64,000 bases of DNA from Conchocele bisecta (taxonomy: Eukaryota; Mollusca; Bivalvia; Lucinida; Thyasiridae), in NCBI GenBank assembly GCA_029237695.1, contig CM055265.1, positions 115,418,067-115,482,066 of the forward strand, written 5' to 3'. The translations under genes were made by a program, and so were the position numbers. The notes beneath the pieces are model-generated. The model ran no database searches and was not told the DNA's origin. It saw only the letters and a list, made by a program, of their open reading frames with translations. Within the stretch, counting starts at the first letter, position 1. Each line of letters starts with the position of its first letter. Shown here piece after piece: positions 35,375 to 47,700 of the stretch.

Positions 35375-35559
35375 ATATACGTGTTGTTACCCCAACCCGT
35401 ATATTAATTTTTAACTGGGAAACAGAGAATAGAAATCAGTACACAAAGCTACAATTATAAATAGTTTAATGGTAACAACTATGAACACAAAAGGTAATCG
35501 GGATGTGTAGAAGTAACCAGATATACAGAGCACCGTGAAGGAAATCTTGAAATATTGAA

Positions 35560-35784
35560 TTATTGTGGTTTTCGGATCACGGTCTGTGACACGTTGGCGG
35601 GTTTTAGATCCGATGCACTAGTAACACGGAGATCGGCCCTCTCCTCCTTCAGGCCCGCCCAGATGTCCAGGTTGGTGACGTCCTTGTGCACGTGGATCCC
35701 CGGGTCCTGCCCAGAAGCTACCATCATCTCTTCCATCTGCTCCACGTTCGACTTGGACAGCCGCAGATATCTGCATTGTAGGAC
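35560..35784 (-). CDS. RRxS gene exon 12, last exon with stop
   Basis: Acceptor TGTTGCAG, phase 0; 74 codons VLQCRYLRLSKSNVEQMEEM ending SQTVIRKPQ and TAA at 35562-35560. It lies 11.4 kb from exon 11. Three 93-bp copies of its start and acceptor lie directly upstream. Confidence 0.85.
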   Translation of the reverse strand, partial: VLQCRYLRLSKSNVEQMEEMMVASGQDPGIHVHKDVTNLDIWAGLKEERADLRVTSASDLKPANVSQTVIRKPQ

Positions 35785-38700
35785 CTGCAACACATCATGG
35801 TTTAAAGCTGGGGTTTCCCTTCGTGCACAGTACATGACATATACCATGGACTGCCGCAGATACCTGCACTGTATGATCTGCAACACGCCTGGTTTTAAAG
35901 GTGGGTTTTCGCTTCGTGCACAGTAAATGCCATATAACATGGACTGCCGCAGATACCTGCACTGTATGATCTGCAACACGCCTGGTTTTAAAGGTGGGTT
36001 TTCGCTTCGTGCACAGTAAATGCCATATAACATGGACTGCCGCAGATATCTGCACTGAATGATCTGTAACACGCCATGTATTAACCCTTAGCATGCGGGA
36101 ACCGAAAATAGTCGTCTGCTGTTAATTCATATTTTGTATTTTTTCTCAGTAAAAACATGGTTTGGCAGCATTTTAGAATCATTTCCATTGAAAATGATTC
36201 TAAAGTGCTGCCAAACCAAGTTTTTTATGAGAAAAATGGAAAATAAAAAATATTCAGCAGACGACACAAATTAATTCAGCATTGTAAGGGTTAAAGGTGG
36301 GGTTTTCGATTCATGCACCGTAAAGGTAGGTTATTCGCTTCATACACGTGTACAGTTATAGTCCAGCCAGCCTGTGTGATCACCTCAACATAATTGCAAC
36401 ATATTTTATTTCTTTACACATGTGTTGAAGATAGCATTATAAAGAACATATCAAAAGTCTAGAAAAATCTAAATAAGGGAAATCCCATAAAAATAACTTT
36501 TAAAACTCGTCTATTCGACAATAAGACGAATGGCCGTTGCAGCCCACCATCGGCAAACATGTCAAATTTACCGCGTGATGACGTGTATTGGTGACGTTGT
36601 CTGCACGTAGTTTATCAAGGGTTTTAATGAGTGTATCATGGATTTCTAAAGATGAGTGTTTACATTACATTCTTTATCATGTTTACGGATAATATCACGT
36701 TTATATAATACGGATGTTGCTTTCATACAAGTGTAATTCCTGTGTTTTACAAGTTTTTTGGCGTTGTCATGGATTTTCGCGGTTGTCAACAATCATCAAG
36801 AAACATAAACAAAATAAAATATTTATTATAGATGTAATCTACCTACTCTGTCATATACAATAATACATGCTGATAACATTATAAAAGACACGTGATTTAG
36901 CAAATAATACCAAAAAACACTTGCACACTCACTGCTAGAAAAGATTGTCAGGTCCATTTTTTTCTCAACGTATGGTGGTCAATTCCGGACATAAGCCAGT
37001 TGTTTTTAATATATATTGAATATTCATTGTTTATCAATATTTTACATATTCACTTATGTTTTGAAGTATTTTATCCCCCCCCCCCCACCCCTCCGCCCCG
37101 GCCAGGGGGCATTACAATTTGCAACTGTCGGTCCGTCCGCCCGTCTGTATGTCCGTCATAAATAGTTTGACAGACGAACCAATTATACAGTTTGATTCCG
37201 ATTAACTGCATACTTCGTATACATGAACATCATCAAGCGCCATAAGTTTGTAATGTAAACATTTTTGCATTAGCTCCAATATATCTAAAGTAATTTGTAT
37301 CCCATCGCATAGCGAAAACGGGAAATAGGGACGCAAAAGTCGTTCGTCTGTTCGTCCGTCTGTCTGTCTGTCCATCATGTTTTCAATTCTGCTATAACTT
37401 CTTTCCGTATGACAGATTGGCTTGAAACTTCATGTACATGTTTCTCATCATTCATCGTCCCAGGCATGCTCCCATGTGCCCAAGGTCACGGTAAAAAAGG
37501 TCAAATAATGTGTTGACACTTCGTGTGCATGTCTGTCATCATCCATAGTTTCATTTCCCATCCCAAAGTCAAAGTCAAATAATTTCCACTTCAGTAGAAT
37601 CCGGTAATTATCGTTGATCAACCGCTGTACTCTCATCGTGATTATAAATGAAATGGCCAGCAACTGTTTGTGTGATATCGTATTATGATTAGGCTGATTT
37701 CACACAATCATGAGCTTCCTCGGATGTATTGTTCAGCTGATGCAGGGATCTGGTCTCTCGGAACTGCTGCCAAATGCTGAACGGAAAAGCAGTAGCATGA
37801 GCGGTCAGGGGTCATTTGCTAGTAGACAACGCTTTGAATTAAATCCTCGTCTCACGGAGCTTTGGTGTGCCAGGACATATGACAGTCTTGGCATGCTAAT
37901 TGAACCCGTCGTAAATGAGGTACCTGCTCGAAGTGAAAAAGAGATTGGACATATCACTCTAGATAATTATAGTGCTGAAGCCCATGGCGACATTACTGAA
38001 GTTATACAAATATACGACGTTCTTCTGTCCGTTAATATTACTGTTCAGTCTATTAAGGAAAACATACATTGAAAGAATACAGATTAGTAGCACTTTGACT
38101 TCAGTATTATGGAAATGTTAGACATATTTAAGATCATTTATAAAAGCAGAGCAAACATGTGATAGGGAACTTAATTTTACACACACTATCGCTTATAATG
38201 CTTCCGTTCTTCGCTGCCGCAGGCCACAATCAAACTCTGAAATCAGCGTATGTGTATTTGCAAATCAGGATGCTGTTTGTAGGAGCGCCAGATAATGGGC
38301 AGGCTTATGCGCTAATCTCGGCATTGAACACGTCTTAAGAAGAAGTGTAAATGCGACTTGAGATATGACTAGAGGCAAAGGCATGACAAAATCACAGCAA
38401 GCAGAATGGTTATTATCATTATCTTCATGCGCAGAAATAAACAGTGGTATGCAGGAGGTCTGTTCAAGCCAGTATCACACAAGTGTCCAACACATTGAAT
38501 GTGGTCAAGCAAGGAAATAGAGAGAATACAAAGACACGCTAACGTTCTCATTATTTCTTCTTAAAAGAAATCAGTTCAACGAAGATCATTTGTTGCGAAA
38601 TATAGAAACAGGCGTGTCATCTGATTCCTCAACAAAATTCACAGGGCAAAAGAAATTGTGTCGAATGTACTAAACGAAACGATTAACAATACCGTAACGG

Positions 38701-41700
38701 ATTATTCTTTCAAACAATCATACAAAGCAGTGACACGTAACACAAAACCTTCAGTAAAAGTAGACAGTGAAGCAATTAATGTCTATCCACAGCTGCTTTT
38801 CCAACGACTTACAGTAGTTTCCAGCAGATCGCATGTGACATGTTAGGAGATGCAATATGGGCCATGGGAAACTGTTGCAACATTGAGATGGAAAACGAGA
38901 ACGTGAATCATGTGATTGATTGTGGATCTCTATTACACCGTATTCCATGGCAAGAGGGTTCTAGATGTTCTGGTATCTGTCAGATATATTGTAGATTACA
39001 GGGTGTGACACTGCATCACGGCTCTTCGATATAGGTAAGGGGCCTGCACTGACGAAAGTAATGAATGACGAGCATTTAAAGGAATGTGCAGAAGTGTTCG
39101 TTGATAGCAGCGCAAAGGATGGTGTAGTGCGAGCTGGTGAGAGTGTACTTAGTGGGATTTTACTGTGGGGTTATATCAGAAGGACTAGATACACTTCGCT
39201 CCAGGAAATTTACTATCAAAGTCTCGGCAGGTAAAACGTGTGTACAGGTGCATGAACTGCCACCCACATCAGCAGCAGCAAAATACCACAGTATGAGGGT
39301 GTACCTTCAGGTACATAACTGGATTGATTCAGAGATGAACTGGCACCACAGGATTGGGGATGGTTTGTTGTAAAACAAGTTACTCCATATAAAGTCATAT
39401 GTTCCACCTGCTGCCGAAAGTTTTCTGAAGACTATCAGGTGTAGCTGTAAACTGAATTGCGATACAAAACGTTGTACATCCAGAAAACATGGACTTGGGT
39501 GTTCCACATGATGCGGCGAATGCAGAGCTGTGGCATGCACTAACGTTACAAACCTCAGTTAGTCCGACCTATTCAGTAGACTTATAACCAAACTGACATA
39601 TTAATACGAAATGGACAATCAAACTGAGGTGAGTGAATTAATTTGACGAGCTAATTATCTCTATTTCAAACTACTTGTATCATAGTTTACGCAGGAAATC
39701 TGTGATATTATACATTGAGATAACGAGTCTCCACCTGATATATTATGTTTGCAATTTGTTGCGAATGAGCGAGTTTTTCGTGCACATGATATTTTGGCGG
39801 CCATTTTGAATTTTAATGCCAATGACAGAACAATTGAATTTATCTATAGCATCATTATCACAGGTTTTTACCTTTAGGTATGTATTTGAACATTGTAAAT
39901 TGCGCCAAAATATATTTGTAAATGATAATATGACAAAAATAGCATGATATATCTGTATACGACGGCCATCTTGGATTTATGCAAATTAAGCTTGTTTCCC
40001 CTGCTTCGATTTTTCTAGACTTTTAGTATGTTATCATAAACACTTCACAGACACATATGCAAGTGAAATAGTTTCTGTTGCAATTTTGTTAAGGTTGGCT
40101 TCAAATTGATAAAGACTGACTGGACTATTAATGACATATATAACATTGACTGCCGCAGATATCCGCATAGCAGGACCTGTAATACGACATGGTTTACAGG
40201 TGTGTTTTAGTTTCCTTGCGCCGTAAATGACATATCAGTATCATGGACATGATGGACTGTCGCAGATATTTACACCGTAAGACCTGCAACACACCAGGTG
40301 TTAAAGGTACATGCCCACTCAATAGGCACAACATGTTACCCCACGTATTGATTGACATTATTTTACATTTTATATCAGACGTAAATTTACACACTGATAT
40401 CAGGGGCGATAACCGTTTTCCTTAAAATGTTAACGGACATAACTATTTATTCTCTGTAGTTACTTTTTGATGTGCAATGATTAAACTGTATAACCTGTCG
40501 AAAATATTATTTTTTAGTATAAATAATTTAAAAAATATCATGCCTAATTTGCATATGAAAATAGCCTGATACCACCGCGAGTCACTATCAGTAAACTAAA
40601 TATTACTAAATGATTATTATCCGAGCTATTAGCTCGGATTTAGTAACTATATGAAAATTCTCAGTCATTACAGATATGCTAATGAGTTAAGTGGCGGTCG
40701 CAGTGTCACTGTTTGCGGGTTTAACTTTAGAAAAACACGCGGTACTACGCCATAAAAAAGTAGTTCAACAACAGTAAAACAACGAGATATCTTACCGTTT
40801 CAGCGTAATACATGTGTAGTTTACTTTGTTGTGCTATATGTGTGTTATTGCAAAAGTTTTTGTATAATTTATAAACTATTAACTGTTATGTATTAATATG
40901 AGTTCTTTGTTATGTATGTTGCTATTATCCGCAATGATATATTAGGGGGCGGGATTTCCATGTGACGTTTTTCTTGAATGACCAATCAGATTAAAGCTTA
41001 CATTGTGAATTTTACATAGGTCAATGGCTCGATAAAATCCGACATTGGACAGCAAAATGATGATGATTTAAAGCAGAAACATTGATTTTTGACAGTTACA
41101 TACTGTTTTAATCATCTTGAGTCATCGATATTATTAATCAGTGTCCATTTTACTTTAAAAATCAACTAATCTATAATGAATTTAGTAAAACAGTTCGCGC
41201 GGAAATCCAAACTTTCCAAAGAGGTGCTAGCATTTTTTTGATAATTACACGTCGTGTGTGTTAGCGCATACGCTGCCGACTATGGTGTACGAACGGGGTC
41301 AAAACTAAACTTACAAGTGCAGCTATAAAAAATATACATGTGCACCTGTAAATATACAGGTGCAGCTGTATTTTTACAGGTGCAGCTGTATTTTTTACAG
41401 CTGCACCTGTAAAAAATACAGCTGCACCTGTAAAAATACAATTTAGTTTTGACCCCGTTCGTACACCATATGTACAAACGGGGTCAAAACTAAACTTACA
41501 GCTGCAGCTATAAATATATACAGGTGCACCTGTAAATTTATAGCTGCACCTGTAAAATGTACAGCTGCAGCTGTAAATGTATAGCTGCAGCTGTAATTTT
41601 ATAGCTGCAGCTATAAACGTATTTTACAGGTGCAGCTATACATTTACAGGTGCACCTGTATATTTTGTATAGCTATATGGTGTACGAACGGATTCAAAAC

Positions 41701-44700
41701 TAAATTGTATGTTTACAGGTGCAGCTGTATTTTTTTACAGCTGCAGCTGTATTTTTACAGGTGCAGATGTATGTTTTACAGCTGCACCTATATATTTACA
41801 GCTGCACCTGTATTTTTATAGCTGCACCTGTAGTGCACCTGTATATTTTTATAGCTGCACCTGTACATTTAGTTTTGACCCCGTTCGTACACCATAGTAT
41901 GTACCGACAGTATTGCGACTTGACGTTACACAGCATATATATACAGTACGATAGTCGATACACTTCACAAAGGAAACGTTGTCTTGAGTTTGAATAAGGA
42001 TAATAATTATCTCTAGATTATTTGTATTATGAATTAAAAAAAGTATATTTAAATAATTAGATATTAATTTAAATAAATATTTCGGCATCATTTACTCAAC
42101 AAATTAAAATTGAATGTGTAGCTGAAATAAAAGTGAAAGTAGAACGTTTTTGTTATATCCTCCGGGTTACAAATCGCTGAGGATTCTTATTTGAATTGTA
42201 AAATGATATGAATTTTAAATCTAGGAGACTGTGTCAGGGGAAAATGGACTGATGACATATTTCACCAGTCTAGTTCCTGAGCTATGACTGTGACAGGAAA
42301 AAGGGACTGATGACATATGTCACCTGCCGTGTTCCATGCATGACTGCTCGCGCTTGTTTGTAATTGTTGTAAAATATATAAAGTTTAAACTGTGTATACA
42401 AAACAATAGATATACCCCCCCCCCCCCCGGCATACAAAGTATGTCGAGGGGTATATAGTTTTCGTAATTCCGTCCGTCCACGTTAAATAGTTTGGGTACC
42501 CATTATCTCTGTGACGGAAAGTCGGATGGACCTCAAACTGCATATACTTCCTTATCATCAACCATATTTTCATTCCATACCACACTTATACGGACTTCAT
42601 TTCAAAGGTCAAGGTCAAATTACTTAGACATTTGCATCCGTACGATTTGTCTTAAAGTTTTCTGCAACCGTAAGTGACTTCAATCTTCATATACTTCCTT
42701 ATCATCATCTATATTTTCATTCCATACATGTACCACACCCATGTGGCCTTCATGTCCAAGGTCAAGGTGAAAATAATTTGAACAATCATGTTTGTCAAGA
42801 TAAATATTGTTTTTGCAGCATTGATAATGTATACTGATTCGACGAATATATTGATTTTAAATGGAGTAAATATGATTTTTTTCTGTGAAATATTAAAATG
42901 GTTGCCATGACAACCAATAGTATTAAACTTTCACATGTTAAGTGTATTGCAAGATGGTAACAGTACTCGGGTGTATTGCATTGATTTTCAAAAAGTAAAC
43001 ACCTTTTCAACAAATACTATTTTTGTGTTTTCCAATATTGGTTACCATGGTTACTATGGTAATGCATATATATTTCAGAACTAGTGTATAATAACATATG
43101 ACAAAGCAATATATCCTGTGAGTATATATAGTCGGGAAATTATTGAGCAAGTGAAACTTGTATGTAGCTGACCATATGAATAGTTGCTGTCTCAACTACT
43201 GACAAGCCGCAATACATTATACATTCCGCAAAGTTCCGGATCCCTCCTGGTGCCAATTCTTAAAGCCCCTATGCGGCTCAAGTTGCCGAATTTGGCCTCC
43301 TATTGGGTTTTCCCACACATACATCCAACATATTTCTATTTACACATGCACACGTTGAAACTGTTTACATTCATTTTGGTACAAAAATGAGTTTGTAGTC
43401 GATGAAAATATCAATATTTGTTGATAAACAAACAGCAGGTGCGTGTTTCAAAGCCCGATCGATTTTCCGATAGACGCTCGGGTCAACGTACTCCTCAACT
43501 CCCCGATTCGCGGCCGATGAATTCCGATAGCCGGAATTTATCGACTCGCTTCCGAGCCGAAGCCGTTGGGTTACTGAAATGAAATTGTCAATATTGACAT
43601 TTTGCACTGGTACACAAAACAAGTTTTTGTTGTCTTCACATTGCGATTAAGATGTAAATCTCAAGACTTGAGATGTATCTATTAGGCAATATATGTTAGT
43701 TTTGTGTACTAAATCAGTTGCCAAACATGTTTTTGTGTTTGAACAAATCGGAAAATTGTAATACTGAGCCGTTCAGGGCCTTTAAGACTACAATGTACTT
43801 TCCAACAAATGAATTCTTAGTATATGTGTCCTCCACAAGCAGGTACTGCGAAGGATTTCAGGACTTTCAGTCCTTTGATATCTGTACAGGGATCCTCTAG
43901 ATTATCGGACAAAAATGGCAGTTGTTTTATATTTTTCTTAAAATAGCAGCTACGGGCATACAATTTTCACAGAACAATCGTCGGTTCTTGCTTTCTCAAC
44001 GCATGCAAACTATTTAGCAAACTGTGCCATCTTTCTCACTTAAAATTGGGTCAGATCATCATGCAGTCGTAAGATTGCCCCAAAAGTAACATCGACAATC
44101 AATTATCCGGACAAATGTATAACCGTCTTATAACTTGTATTCTCACATTATAATCATAATGTTATCGCCTGAAAACCAGTGTAAACAGCATTGTGTAGTT
44201 CTGCAGAAAAAAACTATCGCCATTCGCTTCTTGGAAAACATCGTATTTATAGAATTTATTGTATTTATAGAACAACTCTGTCGTAATGGGCGCACTCGAT
44301 TGACCTCGTCATAATTTGGTAGAAAAATCCGTGGTAATGAGGCCCATAAAGGAAATTCTGATCGTTTCGTACACTGGTGTTTTCGCGCCTGTCGATTTTA
44401 CCCACGAATTAATATGGGTGCGAAATGGTGTGTAATGGCTTGGGTCCGAAATGGCTTGGGGCGATTTGGCCTTGAAACAATTATTATTTGTTTTTGGATA
44501 AGTAGCTCTTCGTTCTTTTTCTATCATAATACATTTTCGCATTCCTTCCTATCTGGGGGTCCTCAAATTATGTGCATGCGCAGTGACAGATACAAGCCCC
44601 CGCGCGACGTTTGACGTTGTAGGACACAGTCAACTTATGCATAATATAGACGGTCAACCAGTCCTGGTACAGCTTAGCAACAAGGAGTAAATTCTCAGGA

Positions 44701-47700
44701 CAACGGCACTGATTGTTATTATTATGACCAGAGAGATAAATAAAATAGATGCTGCAGGAAAGGTATGTCTGTGCCAAACATTTTATTATATTATTTGCAT
44801 GCTCTACACATGCAGGTTAATTGTTTTTCTGTGTGCGACTTGATGTGGGTGTGAGATAGAGATTTCGAAAGTGAAAGTAGACGGTTCCGTCAAAAAAGGG
44901 GAAATAACTCAGGAAAATCAACCCGCATGACCCCGTGTTTGGCATGGATCTAGAACCGGCTTAGGTCACTGACTCCAGGAATGGAAGTAACAAAATTGAT
45001 GTTGTCGCAGGTAGTTTGCGGTTGTCATGTTTGTGTGAATGTGGGTCTATGGGAAATGAATTGGTTGTCTGTTTCCTGTAAACAACTTGTGGAAATAGTT
45101 GGGGGGGATGTTTTCAGCAAATGTTTACTAAAATGTTTACCGTGGCGATATATTATTCACACTGGCATGGAAACAGCAATTAAGCACCTGAGTGACTTTA
45201 ATTAGATGTGTTCGTTGCAAAATCGGATCAAATGAATGCGTTTAATTAACAGCTATTTTCATTTGTCCGATAAATTGATTGTCCGGATAATTGGTATGAC
45301 CCATGTATAGCGGGCACTCGTAATTTTTAGAACTGGTGGAATAGTGAAACAATTGTACACTTATTTAATTCCCATAAGGAACACGTTGTGCCTACTGAGT
45401 GTGCATGTACCTTTAAAGGTGAATTTTCGCTTCATAGTAAACGACATATATCAGTCAAGCGCACCAGTTTATCATCTGATCCATCTGCTCCATGTTCGAC
45501 TTGGACATTCGTAGATATCAGTAGCCGATTTCACCAAAATTGCTAAGCGTACTTAAAGTATACTTTGAGGGAGTAATCATTTATTTTTCCGGAAATGCAT
45601 TATTTCATATAGAACTAACGACTGCATATATTTCATGATTAAAAGTATGCAGAATTATTATACTGAATGTATTACATTATCACAGCAAAAATGGCTGTGA
45701 TAATGTAATAAATTCAGAAAATAAAAATACATACATTTATCCTTAAATTGAAGATTTCTCCTGCAAAGTGTACTTATCAAGATACGTATGCCTAGCAATT
45801 TTGGTGAAATAGGCTACTGCACTGCAGTACCTACAACACGCCCAGTTTTCATTGCAGGTCTTACATGAGTCCTGATTTGATATGAGATTTATTAAAGGTA
45901 CATGCCCACTCAGTAGGCACAAAATGTTCTTTATAGGAATTGAATAAGACTTATAATTGTGTCACTATTCCACCAGTTCTAACAATTAAGAGTGCCCGCT
46001 ATACAGATATAATCATTTAGTAATATGTGTTTTACTGATAGTGACTCGCGGTGGTATCAGGATATTTTTATATGCAAATGCGGCATGACATTATTTAGTT
46101 ATTTATACAAATTAAACGCGTCACCTGAACAAATAATATTCTCGACAGTTTATAAGGTATGATCATTGCACATCAACAAATAAATACAGAGAATAAGTAG
46201 CAATGTCCGTTAACATTTTAAGGAAACACGGTTATCACCCCTGATATCAGGTGTGGAAATTCTCGTCTGATATAAAATGTATAATAATGCCAATCAATAC
46301 GCGGGGTAATGGTGAAAAAATGTTTTATTTTGCCAGAAAATGTCATATCTACAGAATTACAAAACTATCTGTCTCCCTACATTATAACCTGGCACTTGTG
46401 CCTACTGGGTGGGCATGTACCTTCAATCTCATCGACTAACGTCATAAGAAACGAGGCGTTCGCCTCGTTTCTTATGAAGTTAGTCGATTAGAATAAATAA
46501 GCTGGGTCTCGGATATGTGTTAAAAGTACGGAACACCGGGAAGTAGAATTTTTTTCATATGAAATTTTGTTGCCAGCTGCGCGCGCAACACCTTTGATCT
46601 ACTTTGAAGGTGTTTGAATTGTTAAATTGAGGGAATGAATTGTTATTTCGTGGGAACGAATTGTCAATTCGAGGAAACGAATTGTTAATTCGAGGGAACG
46701 AATTGTTATTTCGTGTGAACGAATTGGTAATTCGTGGGAACGAATTGTTATATTGAGGGAACAAATTGTTATTTCATGGGAACGAATTAATTAAAAAAAA
46801 AAATCCATGTCCCCTGCGGGGCTCCGTAGGAAAGTGATGACAGAAAATAGTAAAGAATGGTTAAAATGTAGCTGTGCATCGTTTTTCTGAACTGATATGT
46901 ATCAAGGAACTTGTCAAAGTAAGGTTTGTAATACTGCCAAATGACTAGCATGGCAACTCTAGTTTGTTTTTAATGTAAGAAACTGTTATCAATTTAATTG
47001 TATTTATATACACTGGGTTATTGATGGTAGATATGTCTGATTTTCTAAATCATTGCGATATGATAAGGGGAGGGGTGTGCAATTCCGGGCCTAATTATTG
47101 CCCCAGTATCACTAGCACGTCGTGTTATCAGTTAACAGTTTTCGAAAATCATTCATATTGTCAGTAAATGATACAGAAATTTACAGAAACAGTTATATAA
47201 AATGTCGGATATTCCATTACCTTGGCGGGCTCAAATTCTGGCGGTCCGTACGCATGTGGCTTAAGGGCATTGAGGACTTGTTCGAGATGTTCAATCCTTC
47301 TCTTCTGTGCTCTATTGCTGCCCACATCCAACCTGGCGTGTTCGTCTGTGGACGATTTTCTGAAATAAACAGGGGCCCGTTTCACTAAACTTCGTACGAC
47401 TAAAATGTTCGTAAGTGCAAATTTAGGATCGTCTGGAATGTTTAATTGATGGATTTACATTTATTGATCATAGGCTGCATATGCATCCTATGCTCAATAA
47501 ATATAAATCCAATAATTGTTTACAAGAAAACATTGGTAATGTGCAATTTACAGACTATCATAAGTTTGCACTTATGAATATTTTAGTCGTACGAAGTTTA
47601 TGATATGGCTGCAATTGGACGGATGGTACGTTGTATTTTGTCATCTCCCAGTGCGTTCCTCCAGTGATATTATTTTACTTATGGTTAGAGGATACCAAAT

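Noticed and set aside
43371..43622. 83-codon minus-strand frame
   Set aside because: No motif, no splice context that could be tied to a gene; left unannotated.
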